A stretch of DNA of 64,000 nt, taken from NCBI GenBank assembly GCA_009617715.1, contig VTFK01000152.1, positions 744,001 through 808,000 of the forward strand, given 5' to 3'. The translations under genes were made by a program, and so were the position numbers. The stretch is from Plectrocnemia conspersa (Eukaryota > Arthropoda > Insecta > Trichoptera > Polycentropodidae). The notes beneath the pieces are model-generated. The model saw only the letters and a list, made by a program, of their open reading frames with translations. It searched no databases and was not told the DNA's origin. Below, piece by piece: positions 23,685 to 33,899 of the stretch (position 1 is the stretch's first letter; each line of letters begins with the position of its first letter).

Positions 23685-23756
23685 GGTTCCATGGTGTAAT
23701 GGTTAGCACTCTGGACTTTGAATCCAGCGATCCGAGTTCAAATCTCGGTGGAACCT
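23685..23756 (+). tRNA. tRNA-Gln (anticodon TTG), copy 1
   Basis: A 72-nt cloverleaf: acceptor GGTTCCA with TGGAACC, A box TGGTGTAATGGTTAGCAC, anticodon arm CTGGA-CTTTGAA-TCCAG with anticodon TTG, and B box AGTTCAAATCT. It decodes CAA. There is no intron and no encoded CCA, and a long T run follows from 23761 as Pol III terminator. It is identical to the copy at 50561-50632, and the 40 bases upstream are also alike. Confidence 0.96.
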
Positions 23757-23770
23757 ATAAGTTTTTTTTT

Positions 23771-23830
23771 GTAACCCGGTGTTTGTATGCTGTCACCCAT
23801 CCAAACACGACAAGGCCCAATGCTGCTTAA
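23771..23830 (-). pseudogene. 5S rRNA pseudogene, 3' half, cut at TTAA
   Basis: The plus strand shows the complement of the 3' half of 5S (ACCCGGTGTTTG, then GTCACCCATCCAA, then GGCCCAATGCTGCTTAA). It carries many substitutions in the CAAGCGG and GTACT regions. Similarity stops exactly at the TTAA of the gene (23827-23830). What follows, CCTTTGCCTTACTGTGATGT, resembles a piggyBac-type terminus. The 5' half is absent nearby. Confidence 0.75.
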
Positions 23831-24215
23831 CCTTTGCCTTACTGTGATGTACACCGAGTATACATATCAACTATTTGAATATCTTATATTTGAAATACAT
23901 ATTGACAAACTGATATGTTTGAACATATGAGCGTTGCCAGTCGGGGTTTTTGTCTCGCACGGAAATGACGTTTGCGTACTTGATTTTTTAGTATATTTTT
24001 TCTTTATTGCTACATATTATCAAACCCTTGTTATAATAATAAACAGTTAACTGCGGAATTTAGTTTTAAAAATCCCTTACTTATGGGTTCTTACTGTAAT
24101 TTAGAGGTTTTTCTAGTAACTAGTATTTCTTTTAATTTTACACAAGAATAGCCGTCAACTGCACCTAAATCAAGCTTTGAATTGACGTTAATACACGTTC
24201 AATGCAGTTCACAGG
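23827..24215. mobile_element. Probable piggyBac-like terminal fragment
   Basis: From the TTAA at 23827 the sequence reads CCTTTGCCTTACTGTGATGT, then ACACCGAGTATAC. A related sequence occurs on the minus strand at about 52530-52480 (CCTGTGATGTACACCAAGTG). The far end could be the GGTTAA at 24211-24216, but its terminal repeat does not match well. No transposase is present. Confidence 0.4.
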
Positions 24216-24536
24216 TTAAAAGTAATGTTTGAAATAAATTTTTAAATAATCAAATATATAACAGACAGAATATTCGGATGATGCAGATTTAGACGTGACG
24301 TCTAATGAAGAAATCATAGATATTGCTATCTGGTTTTGAATGTATTTCACGTCAACCAAAATCCTCAAAACAGGTTTCCGTCCAGATGTACATATATCGG
24401 GAAATGAATGATTTCGGAGTATTCTGGATGTGTAGACACCCGAGAATAACATTTTAATATTAAAGATATTTCGCATTTAATCTCCAGGTAAAATATTTTT
24501 GACAAAAGCAATCAAAAAATACAAAAACATTATAGG
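24216..24536. repeat. 5S downstream spacer shared with 41300-41475
   Basis: The minus strand of 24363-24536 matches the plus strand of 41300-41475, both immediately downstream of a 5S gene. Shared words are AAAATATTTTACCTGGAGA and TCATTTCCCGATATATGTAC. It is therefore part of a duplicated 5S unit. The short open frames across it are not genes. Confidence 0.7.
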
Positions 24537-24654
24537 GACAACGACACCCGGTGCTCCCAAGCGGTCACCCATCCAAGTACTATCCAGGCCCAATGCTGCT
24601 TAACTTCGGTGATCGGACGAGAACCGGTGCATTCAGCATGGTATGGTCGTTGGT
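24537..24654 (-). rRNA. 5S rRNA, cluster I copy 3
   Basis: Full-length 118 nt with intact internal control region. It begins ACCAACGACCATACC, has GAATGCACC where copies 1 and 2 have GAAAGCACC, and CCTGGATAGTAC in the loop-E region. Its last bases read GTTGTC, which mispairs once with the 5' end. Its downstream flank is shared with the plus-strand gene at 41182. Confidence 0.94.
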
Positions 24655-24966
24655 GAAAGCACATCCTTACAACTAAATCATTATATCCGTGGTTTCCAAC
24701 TATACTCTATTTATATAATAATACTGTCAATTCCAAAACTATCCATTTCATCGTTATTCATAATTGAGGAAGAGATCGCAAGTTTGAGTTTACGCCCATA
24801 CTACTAGCTCTAAACAAAGTACACGATACGGATATACGTTCGATACCTTTACTCCTGATCGATAAATATAGTAATAATTTTAATTTCAATAAATTTGTTA
24901 AAAAAATATAAACAGGAGATAAAATATTTTCAACAAAAGCAGGTAAAAAACAAAAAAAATGGGGGG
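24655..24966 (-). repeat. 5S upstream spacer, shared with 47607-47819
   Basis: This spacer between two minus-strand 5S genes matches 47607-47819 and, after the point of a MITE insertion there, 48456-48490. Shared words are AACTATCCATTTCATC and ATATACGTTCGATA. A third, inverted copy lies at about 48500-48650. It contains the unoccupied site AATATAGTAATAATTTTAAT for that MITE. Confidence 0.75.
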
Positions 24967-25084
24967 GCCAACGACACCCGGTGTTCCCAAGCGGTCACCC
25001 ATCCAAGTACTGACCAGGCCCAATGCTGCTTAACTTCGGTGATCGGACGAGAACCGGTGCTTTCAGCATGGTATGGTCGTTGGC
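24967..25084 (-). rRNA. 5S rRNA, cluster I copy 4
   Basis: Full-length 118 nt. It begins GCCAACGACCATACC and ends GGTGTCGTTGGC, so helix I is intact. It has CCTGGTCAGTAC and CCGAAGTTAAG, the same combination as the copy at 48802. A C7 run then T-rich sequence follows on the transcript side. It appears intact. Confidence 0.96.
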
Positions 25085-25256
25085 GAGTTTGCTACAAAGC
25101 ATTGCGTTCATAATACCGAATTTTCTGATTAATAAATAAGATAGTGGAATAAAACAAGTAAAGTTACAAACTGTATAAGATGTTTTTTACTTATTTTAAC
25201 ATCTGTTTTTATTGAAGAAGAGTTTAATACTGGTTTAATTGAAAGGTTCAGCGATC
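25085..25256. repeat. 5S upstream flank shared with 48920-49000
   Basis: Sequence upstream of the 5S copy (AAGCATTGCGTTCATAATA, then AATAAATAAGATAG) resembles 48932-48980, upstream of the 5S gene at 48802. The two genes therefore belong to one duplicated unit. Confidence 0.6.
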
Positions 25257-25306
25257 GCCAACGACCTTGGATGGGTGACCGCTTGGGAACACCGGGTGTC
25301 GTTGGC
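25257..25306 (+). pseudogene. 5S rRNA copy with internal deletion
   Basis: Only 50 nt remain: the first 10 nt of 5S (GCCAACGACC) are joined directly to TTGGATGGGTGACCGC and the intact 3' end. About 68 nt with the A box and intermediate element are lost. It is in the opposite orientation to its neighbours. It cannot be transcribed as a 5S gene or fold as 5S rRNA. Confidence 0.9.
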
Positions 25307-26234
25307 TCCACAGCTATTTTTATTAATTTTTTTATTTATTTAAAGTGCTATATTTTATTTATAATGCACCTTTTTGTCATCAATACGGACATACTGCGCC
25401 ATATTAAGGTTTATACTATTCACAACTATATTTTTTCGTTTATTAAAATCTTATTTTAAAATGGCGACTATTCCTATAACACTTGAAAATAAAATTTTGT
25501 CTATACATTATATTTTTACACGTTTTGTATTGTGGTTTGCCGAGTATCCCAGAGTCATCGTGACAGTGACGCTTTTGCTCAAAAAATCACGAATTTAGTA
25601 GTAAAATGTGCACCGGTGCATTATCGTGGTACAAAATTAAAAAAATATTCGTCCATAATTCTGCTCGTTTTATTGCCTCGCGAAATCACAAGTAGTATAA
25701 AATTGCAAATTACGACATAGTGGTAAGAATTTGTAGTAAACTATATACCATTATAATCAAAGAAACGAGTGCTTTTTTGGTTATTACTTTTCAGTGCCCT
25801 TTCAGATAAAGCATTCATTACCGGTTTTCGGTAAACCAGTCTTACCAGTAAAATAATACTAATTTTTCGGTAAATTCTAAAATCACATTTTAGCGTAATT
25901 TTATTTCGAAGCCACGATGTTTGCAGCAGACAAAATCGGACGGTATTGCGTTACCAAAAAAAATAATGAAATTCTCTCTTGTTTCGTAAAAAAAACGCAG
26001 ACATTTTGAGTCTGACAGTATAGCTACATAGTAAAATCACATGTCCTGCTTTTAGCCTTAATATATTCCTAACAAATAAGAGACATATAATCTCATATTT
26101 TTTGACAGATAATTCATATTTTACAAATTACTTGTCCCATTATTGGGCATTACTAAATGTGAGTTCAGTTATATTATATTAAACTAAACTTGTCTCAAGT
26201 AAAAATAGTGTACCCTGATTTAACCAAGATAATA
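25307..26234. other. Spacer without recognised genes
   Basis: No RNA gene or exon is recognised. Short open frames at 25374-25720 overlap in several phases and have no recognisable content. Confidence 0.3.
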
Positions 26235-27116
26235 GAGTACGCTCGGGATAAGGATTCCGGTTTTTATTGTGTGCGTGAACTGTGTGGCTCAAAACAATTT
26301 CGCTCAGAATATTTAATTTTTTTATTTTAAACGAAAATATGTGTTTATTTAACATACATAGATCTGAGCTAAGTTGGAAATTTCAACGGACAATTAAAAA
26401 TATATTATATAATCGAAGAAACCAGACATTGATGTCATTAATTAAATATTTGCAAAATTCAAAATCTTTCACTAGTCAAAAAAATAATGAAGTCTTTAGC
26501 TATTCTTCAAAAGCAAAAGATATAAAATGGGGAAAGAAATTATTCGCAGATTGTTTAATGGCTCGACGACTCTATTAAATCATTAGAATCCATTGAATAA
26601 ATTAAAAAATTATCATTGGCGCAACGATAAGAATAATAACTTTTTTAAGCCTTACAGAGAATAGTGTAAAAAAACCAACAACGTACAACGTACAACGTAC
26701 GATTAATGGAAAAATAATTAAAATATTTTAATCCACGGGTAAGAGAACGAATAAATTACAGTGTATATTTGAAGCCTTGGTATCAATTAGCCCAGATATG
26801 CCCAAGAAATTTTGTTCTCTTAAAATTTTATTTATAAATAAAAAAACAGTGGCACGAGCTTAGTGACCTACCCATGGGACAGTGGGCACATCTGGGTTAA
26901 ACCAATATCAACACAAAATTATTTAAAAGAAATCACTAGAGAAGATCGAACTTCTGTGCCACACTGCACTTTAATGACGAATACAGCGTTGACGAATCAG
27001 CGACTGTCCTTAAAAGAGAAAGCGAAACAACGAAGTACACGCTACATCGCCTCTCCCTCTCATATACATGTACATGAACACAATAACAAACCGGCATCCT
27101 TATCCCGAGCGTACTC
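26235..27116. mobile_element. TA-flanked DNA transposon, copy 1
   Basis: The 882-bp element has terminal inverted repeats of about 45 bp starting GAGTACGCTCGGGATAAGGA at both ends. It is flanked on both sides by TA, the target duplication of Tc1/mariner-type elements. A second copy lies at 29633-30502. Inside are an internal inverted repeat (GCCCAGATATGCCCA near 26791 and TGGGCACATCTGGG near 26884) and three tandem AACGTAC units at 26680-26700 where copy 2 has one. A shared open frame of about 100 codons (26282-26578) has no recognised domain. Probably non-autonomous. Confidence 0.85.
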
Positions 27117-27285
27117 TACTTCAATAAAGAGAAACATCGAGGGAAATATTTATTGCAAACAAATACAAATATTTGGTGGAAAAATCTGTCCTTATGGTAC
27201 ATTAAACAATTTGTTTGTTTATTTAATGCCAGGTGGGTTAGTTGCCATTATCAGCAATTTACTTCACAACTGAATATATTATTTT
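27117..27285. other. Spacer beside transposon copy 1
   Basis: A short stretch between the transposon and a LINE 3' end. Nothing is recognised. Confidence 0.3.
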
Positions 27286-27562
27286 AGCCTTTACTTTATA
27301 AGAATTCCTTTTTCTTAAAGCGTTTCCTATATCGGACATTTGTTAAATTTTCGCAAGCTGATTTGGAAGGTTCATCAGTCTTTCTTTGTATTTTATGTTT
27401 GTCTTGTACATCTATTTTTTCACCATATTTAGTTCCCAATGGATGTATGAATTTGGAATAAACCATAGAGCACCCAATATCATCCTTAGTATTTTATTTT
27501 GGTATCTTTGAATTTTATCTATATTAGAGTTCCTTGCTGAGCCCCATATTTGTATCTAGGAA
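27286..27562 (-). mobile_element. Jockey-clade LINE, C-terminal fragment
   Basis: The minus strand reads IQIWGSARNSNIDKIQRYQN, then KILRMILGALWFIPNSYIHW, the conserved block that follows the reverse transcriptase in Jockey-clade ORF2 proteins. Further down it reads YKERLMNLPNQLAKI with a stop in between. It is 5'-truncated and differs from the family at 56-57 kb. Confidence 0.75.
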
Positions 27563-28180
27563 TTGCAAAAATACCGTGAGATAAAATAGTTAATACCGCT
27601 ATTATCTCTATTAACATTATTATTAATATGTTAATTAATTGGTAATTAAAAAGACCGAAAAATAGATTCCATTCATTCATGCTTTATTGCTAAGTTTATG
27701 CTGTAATATATTATCGAATGTTGATACATGTTTGCGAATTTTGCAAAAAAAAACTAAAGATTCAAGAGTGGGAACATTTATTTAAAAGATATTCCATGCT
27801 TATGTCGTCCTCAAATATATTTTTGAATAAATTAAACAAGCAAGTAAAATTTTGATAAAAAAAGAACAAAAAAATATGTAAAAAGTAGTACTAGAAGAAA
27901 AATTCTGTAAAAATTGATTTAAATAAAAAGACGACTTTAAAAACAATAATAATTATAAGCATCTTAATACTACACAACACTTTGTGACTACAAATGAATT
28001 TATAGCACTAATATGAATAGACACTAAAATAATAATGTCTATATATTATATATAATCGTATCTATACATTTGATACGGAGCCTGATTTCCGCCAGAGAGC
28101 ACAAATATCGAATCACCATACACGCCTAACTATGAAAAAAATTATTCATGCACGAGTTTCTTGATTATCGGGAGCCAAAT
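27563..28180. other. AT-rich spacer without recognised genes
   Basis: This contains A-rich tracts and no recognisable gene. Confidence 0.3.
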
Positions 28181-28780
28181 CAGCAGAAATGCTGATTCCT
28201 CTCTCCGTGAGAAATTCTCTCACTGCGCCATTCGGCATGGATTACCAACATAACGAACCTGGATTGTCTATGCTAAATTTCTCACGTACAGACACATCCA
28301 CGTGTGGTCTGAATTATAAAATATTTATGCATTATAACTCTTGGAATCGAGAAAATCATCTATATTCGCCAAGCAAAATAAATTTATTTGCACAAGCTCC
28401 AATTTGTCCGTTCCATCAATTTGCATTCGAACGGAACGTGTTTACGTTTTCTCCCTCGGTGACAAATTGAACAAGGGCTGATAAAATTGGACAAGAGTCC
28501 CCTGGCTGCGGACAAGTCATGCGTGAGGGTGAACTGATATGGAAACACCGTATTGTCCAATCCTTATCGTACAGTATACGCACTGTAGTATATATAAGGG
28601 GCTAATGGTCCGTCGCCGGCTTTTGCTAATCAGCTCCGGCGAAATTCGAAAGCTTCGGCAATTTAAAGCCAACGACACTATTTTCGACTCTTGTCGCATG
28701 TCATTGTGCTGGCACTATTGCCAAAGCTATCTACGTACCGCCATTGCCCACCGTGGTACTTGGTTATATTGAAAAGTTGC
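28181..28780 (+). promoter_or_regulatory. Possible promoter region in higher-GC island
   Basis: A well-formed TATA box, TATATAAG, lies at 28591-28598. An initiator-like TCAGCT lies at about 28630, roughly 40 bases on, a little farther than usual. The surrounding 28170-28780 is richer in GC than its neighbours. No coding exon is recognised downstream. The frames at 28189-28470 and 28539-28772 have unrecognised content. The TATA match could be chance in AT-rich DNA. Confidence 0.25.
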
Positions 28781-29455
28781 CACTGAAAGGACTCCGTTTT
28801 CAATTAGGACTCACTTCGCTTGATGCGTTTCAATGGAGCAGTTAAATTAAAATCTAAATTGCTTTTATTCAATTTTATTTCTGCAACTCAAAATACCGAC
28901 AAAAATCAATTGTGTTTACGATATTTTTAATCTCATTATTCAAAGAATTATTGTATCATAAACTATGCCTTACATTTTACCGAGCATAGTAAAGACACTG
29001 TATACTGATTTTATGTATTTAAAACATTCTAGTTCAATACTTTACTTTCAAATTTTAAAATAAAGATGCTCCAAAACCCAGATGCAAGTGCAATTTTATT
29101 TTAAATTTATAGCTTTCAGCTTGAATTAAAAATAAACTTTTAATCATGTGTTTAATAATTTTCTATAATAAATATATAGTAGATGAAATGTTGTGCGAAT
29201 AATATTAATATGCACATTTACAAACAGCGTCGACTGATTAAATATGTATCATATAAATTTCCATCATTCATTTATAAATGTACATATTCCAAAAAGTTTG
29301 TAAATATGTATACAGATTGATGAACATTGATTTTTGATACCGGCTATTTTTATTTCTATACATGATCAAAGAAAAAGTATAAAAATTTTTTTTTTTTTAA
29401 TATTTTCAATAATTATGCAGTGCAAATCGAACTAAAACAGTAAAATTAAAAATAC
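28781..29455. other. AT-rich spacer without recognised genes
   Basis: No gene or repeat is recognised. Confidence 0.3.
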
Positions 29456-29632
29456 ACCAAAGCCTAGTATAACATTTTTTTTATACAACACGGTTTTGAA
29501 TTGTGGCATATTTTTGTACAACACGTTTTATATAACACGGTTTCAGAAAAAAACAACAATTAAAAATTAATTAACATGTTTAATTTATACGCAAATGGAT
29601 CGCGCTATGACAAGATGAGAATTTAACAGTTA

Positions 29633-30502
29633 GAGTACGCTCGGGATAAGAATTCCGGTTTGTTATTGTGTGCGTGAACTGTGTGGCTCAAAACAATTTC
29701 GCTCAGAATATTTAATTTTTTTATTTTAAACGAAAATATATGTTTACTTAACATACATAGATCTGAGCTAAGTTGGAAATTTCAACGGACAATTAAAAAT
29801 ATATTATATAATCGAAGAAACCAGACATTGATGTCATTAATTAAATATTTGCAAAATTCAAAATCTTTCACTAGTCAAAATAATAATGAAGTCTTTAGCT
29901 ATTCTTTAAAAGCAAAAAGATATAAAATGGGGAAAGAAATTATTCGCAGATTGTTTAATGGCTCGACGACTCTATTAAATCATTAGAATCCATTGAATAA
30001 ATTAAAATATTATCATTGGCGCAACGATAAGAATAATAACATTTTTAAGCCTTACAGAGAATAGTGTAAAAAAACCAACAACGTACAGATTAATGGAAAA
30101 ATAATTAAAATATTTTAATCCACGGGTAAGAGAACGAATAACTTACAGTGTATATTTGAAGCCTTGATATCAATTAACCCAGATATGCCCAAGAAATTTT
30201 GTTCTCTTAAAATTTCATTTATAAATAAAAACAGTGGCACGAGTTTAGTGACCTACCCATGGGACAGTGGGCATATCTGGGTTAAACCAATATCAACACA
30301 AAATTATTTAAAATAAATCACAAGAGAAGATCGAACTTCTGTGCCACACTTTACTTTAATGACGAATACCAGCGTTGACGAATCAGCGACTGTCCTTAAA
30401 AGAGAAAGCGAGACAACGAAGTACACGCTACATCGTTTCTCCCTCTCATATACATGTACACGTACACAATAACAAACCGGCATCCTTATCCCGAGCGTAC
30501 TT
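29633..30502. mobile_element. TA-flanked DNA transposon, copy 2
   Basis: A near-identical copy of 26235-27116. The left terminal repeat is intact after TA. The right repeat ends GAGCGTACTT and has lost its last base pattern and flanking TA. The internal inverted repeat is perfect here (TTAACCCAGATATGCCCA and its complement, near 30175 and 30267). The shared open frame covers 29681-29986. It has no recognised domain. Confidence 0.82.
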
Positions 30503-30549
30503 TTACACAAACTTAGAAAAAAAATTATATTCGGAATTGTATCGATATG

Positions 30550-31119
30550 GCATCCATTAAAAAAATAAGTCAATCGACTTTAAATTTTTGCTGGAAAAAG
30601 CTGTGGTTAGAAGAAGTCCTTGGAGAAAATGTTTAATCACCAATAGAAGATGAATACCAAAGAATAATTAACATTTATCGTGGTATAAGTGGAGAAGGAT
30701 TTCAAGATATGGATATTCAAGATATCGGAGAAATATTGGAAGATCGTACGTTGAACAAAATTTAATTAGAAGAATAAATGTTAGATGAAACTATCATTGT
30801 TAATGACTCAGAAAGCAGTTGCAGCGAAGTAACTAAATGTTTCACATTAAAAACAACAAATGACGGCTTAAAATTGGCTGATAACTTGGAACATTTTTTT
30901 ATAGAAAATTATCCTATAATGGAAATAAGTTTGAAGTTCAAGAGGGGATTACAGCAGTTCTTGGCCCCTTATAACGAAATACGTAAAGATTTATATGCCA
31001 AAAGTAGACAAACGTTATTACAGATTTTTTTAAGGTCAAATCCAAAAATACTCCAGAGTCCTCTGATGATGAAAACTTACAACCGATCTCGAAAAAGAGA
31101 AGAACGTATAGAATTTTAA
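30550..31119 (+). pseudogene. Tigger transposase, C-terminal remnant
   Basis: From 30550 the frame reads MASIKKISQSTLNFCWKKLW, the conserved segment in which Tigger transposases have a TLxNCWKKL-like motif. Stops follow after about 29 codons and again near 30763. The frame 30778-31119 continues with an acidic region, then QQFLAPYNEIRKDLYAKSRQ, and ends with a basic SRKRE tail. The DNA-binding and DDE domains are missing. Confidence 0.65.
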
Positions 31120-31348
31120 GTGATAGCGATGATGAATGAATGATCTGTTATATATTACGTATTAAAGTTTTTTTCGATAAACATAAAAATGTATATTTTT
31201 TTATTGTTTATTTAAGAAATAAAGGGTATTAACTAATTTAGATTTTTTATTGGAACGCAAACCCTATTTTTGTATGAACTTCAAACCTCGTATAACACGA
31301 ATTTGTATAACACGGCGTTTTTGTGGAACCATGTGTTATACGAGGCCT

Positions 31349-31749
31349 GGATGTAGAGCTATTTTTGCTGTTTTTTTTAATACATTTTAGCCAAGAAATG
31401 TTTTCAGTTATTCAATATATCGTTTTTATTAATTAAAATAATGAAATATGAATAACAGTGATACTTAATTAAATTCTGAATTTTCATCTCGCAGTATACA
31501 ATATTTGAATATAAATTTTATAAACGTTCAGTTGAAATTAAATCGTTACACGGCACTTCTTTGATCATTCAATAAGCGAAAATATTTTCAGCGCCTTTAC
31601 AAACAAAATCACAAAACGCAAATTCCAACACTAAAATAGAAGACCACCAAAGAGTTTTCTTCCCCGGTAAGCCAAGAAATACTGAATCGTTTGATATTAT
31701 CGTTTGTAACGTTATTCCAGCTTAAGGAGCAATTATCGTGTTAAAATAT
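31349..31749. other. AT-rich spacer without recognised genes
   Basis: Nothing is recognised. Confidence 0.3.
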
Positions 31750-32095
31750 AATTAAATACCTCGGCAGCACGCGTCGGTCGGCGCTTTCCCGTTATGATTT
31801 TAACCATTTTTCGCCCATATCGAATTTCGCGCGTGAAACGGGAAGACCCGCGGGCGCCGCTCATTCGTTGAAAAGCCCCGGAAAATTCGGATTACCTGCG
31901 TGAAAATTTTAGCCAGAGGGCCCGAAGGGGGAGGTAATTGAGTTTCCTTTCCTGGGCACCATTTGCCGGAGAAGCAGTAACCCGTTCGGAGACCATGCGG
32001 AGCAAAAAGCGCGAGACGACAGATGGACGGGAAATTTCAAAGGGAAGTAGACGGGACAAATTGCTCTCAATTATGTATTAGGTAGTATACTGCCT
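31750..32095. other. GC-rich island, possible conserved noncoding element
   Basis: This roughly 340-bp interval is much richer in GC than its surroundings, with CpG-rich segments (GCACGCGTCGGTCGGCGC) and AATTA cores. There is no convincing open frame or splice site. It resembles in style the islands at 20.4, 44.1, 46.2 and 60.3 kb. Confidence 0.3.
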
Positions 32096-32849
32096 GCACG
32101 TGATGAAAGTAGATCATTTTGATTCGGTCGTGCGAGATAAAACTGCGAGACCTTTCAAACGGATAGCGAAAATAAAAATTGAGTCAAGATGTAGGACTAG
32201 GAATCAACAGATATTTTGTTTTTCGCTCAATCGTTATAAATTAGACAACATATTTTACAGGGACACTAAAAATATATCTTTGCGCACACATTTTAAACAC
32301 CATTGAGATAAACTGGCTGATAATCGCTTAAGATTCATTCAAACTTCAATATTTGTATAAATATTCAGTAGTTCAATAATAACAATATTTACTTTCTAAA
32401 ACAACATGCAGCAGTTTGTCTACAATTTAGTATTTGAATTTCTATCACTACTGAATTGAATGGTAAATGAAATTTCTGCCATTACTGTTTCAAAACATTT
32501 ACAAGAGCTTATTATTATTAAATTATTTCAAATTATTATATGATATATGATATTTTCCAACTCACTCACTAGTTAAAAAATACATTATGCATGCATTATC
32601 TAGTGAAAGTATACACGAAATATAGTATTCTAAGCTTTAACTAATACTCATAGTTAGTCGTTGTATACTTTATCCAAATTTAACACTTTTGTTCAACTCT
32701 ACAGTTTTAGAGCAAATCGCTCAAATATAAAAATATAAATACGCAAAATACAAATGTATCCAAGATATTAAAAAATATTTATTTATTCATTTATTCAAAA
32801 ATGAATGTAATTTCTGATGTTGAGGTAAACTTAGGTTCCTGTAGCGTGG
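32096..32849. other. AT-rich spacer without recognised genes
   Basis: Nothing is recognised. A short open frame at 32100-32306 has no recognisable content. Confidence 0.3.
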
Positions 32850-33590
32850 CAAGTTACAGGGACACGTCATTTGGGGAGGGCAGGTGGGAGCATTTGCCTC
32901 GCCCCTTTCGAATTAGAAAAACTGGATGTCATTTGATAAAATACTATGAATCTTAATAAAATCCAAATATTAAAAAAAAACACTATAACCAACGTTTGCT
33001 CCCCCCCTCCTCCGAAAAAGCAAGAATGATGTTCCTGATTCTAAACTAGAAATTCTCAGGGTATCCCTCCAAGAAAATCTAAGGAAAAACAGTTTTTAAA
33101 ATATATAATTTCAGTGAAACCATATCAATATACATTTTCACTGGTAGATATATATAGTTTTACCAGTGAAGATATGTTTTATCTGACAAATTCTATTGTT
33201 ACAATTGAAGTCCAAATACATTTTCACCAGTAGATATATATTTTTACTAGCGAAAATATAATAATAGGCGCTGGTGAAATTATATGCAACTCAATTTGAC
33301 AGTCGCGAAACGTCCATTTTCTGTTCAAACCCACACCTAACCTAATTATAATTATAGAACTTTCATTAAAATATTTCTTAAATATTGTTCCATAATTTGT
33401 CTACACTTGGATGTTACACTATGTTTTAAAAATAGAATAACTATTCTTACTGATTTTACTGCGAACTTATTATATAAGAGTATTGGTCAAAATATATTCA
33501 ATCAAATTTTGGTCAATAGGTGGGCGCAAAATCACTTCTCAGAAATCAATAATTCACGTCAAAAGCAATAAAATTGTGTCGGCAACGTCA
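32850..33590 (+). repeat. Dispersed repeat R1
   Basis: Landmarks in order are GGACACGTCATTTGGGG, a C-run near 33000, ATTCTCAGGGTATCCCTC, two TTTTCACYRGTAGATATATA segments, CGAAACGTCCATTTTCTGTT and CTTCTCAGAAATCAA. The same order occurs at 37690-38130 and partly at 41480-42200. No coding capacity or clear ends are seen. Confidence 0.65.
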
Positions 33591-33805
33591 TTTTTTTTTT
33601 TTTTGCATATTGCCTCATATTACACTATGTTTTAAAAATATTATAGCTGTCCCTACCGATATTACTACGGACCTCTGATATGAGTATGCGTCAAAGTATA
33701 TTTAAAGCGAATTTTGGGCAATAGGTGAGGGCAAAAACAATTTTCACTTCTCAGAAGGTAAAAATTCACGTCAAAAGCACTAAAATCAGCAGTGGGAACG
33801 CTTCC
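33591..33805 (+). repeat. Second, partial R1 copy in tandem
   Basis: This repeats the last part of the preceding copy, sharing ATTACACTATGTTTTAAAAA-like sequence, a TTTTGGGCAATAGGTG segment and AATTCACGTCAAAAGCA. It follows an internal T12 run. Confidence 0.6.
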
Positions 33806-33899
33806 CACTCGTACGGAAATACCCATTTGTGTTTTAAGTTGTTTTTACAAATTAAAAATTTCAATATGTTCCACTAATTATAACAACAAATAGTTCATG

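Larger units (their letters stand above)
29456..31348 (+). mobile_element. Tigger/pogo element hosting a second transposon
   Basis: The right end, read inward on the minus strand, is CAGGCCTCGTATAACACATG with further TATAACAC repeats. The left end at 29456-29560 has the same pattern (AGCCTAGTATAACA, ATACAACACGG, ATATAACACGG). The TA-flanked transposon at 29633-30502 lies within. To its right are C-terminal transposase codons (30550-31119). The N-terminal and catalytic regions are absent. Confidence 0.72.

Noticed and set aside
23392..23709. 105-codon minus-strand open frame
   Set aside because: It overlaps a 5S gene and the start of a tRNA-Gln gene and has no protein features.
24895..25113. 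Plus-strand frame containing GGANDTRCSQAVTHPSTDQAQ
   Set aside because: It is the antisense translation of the 5S gene at 24967-25084.
26863..27273. 136-codon open frame across the right end of transposon copy 1
   Set aside because: It runs through the terminal inverted repeat into flanking DNA and is not preserved in copy 2.
32850..33805. R1 as a possible LTR retrotransposon with terminal repeats
   Set aside because: The tandem similarity is partial, with no primer-binding site, no coding sequence and no target duplication.
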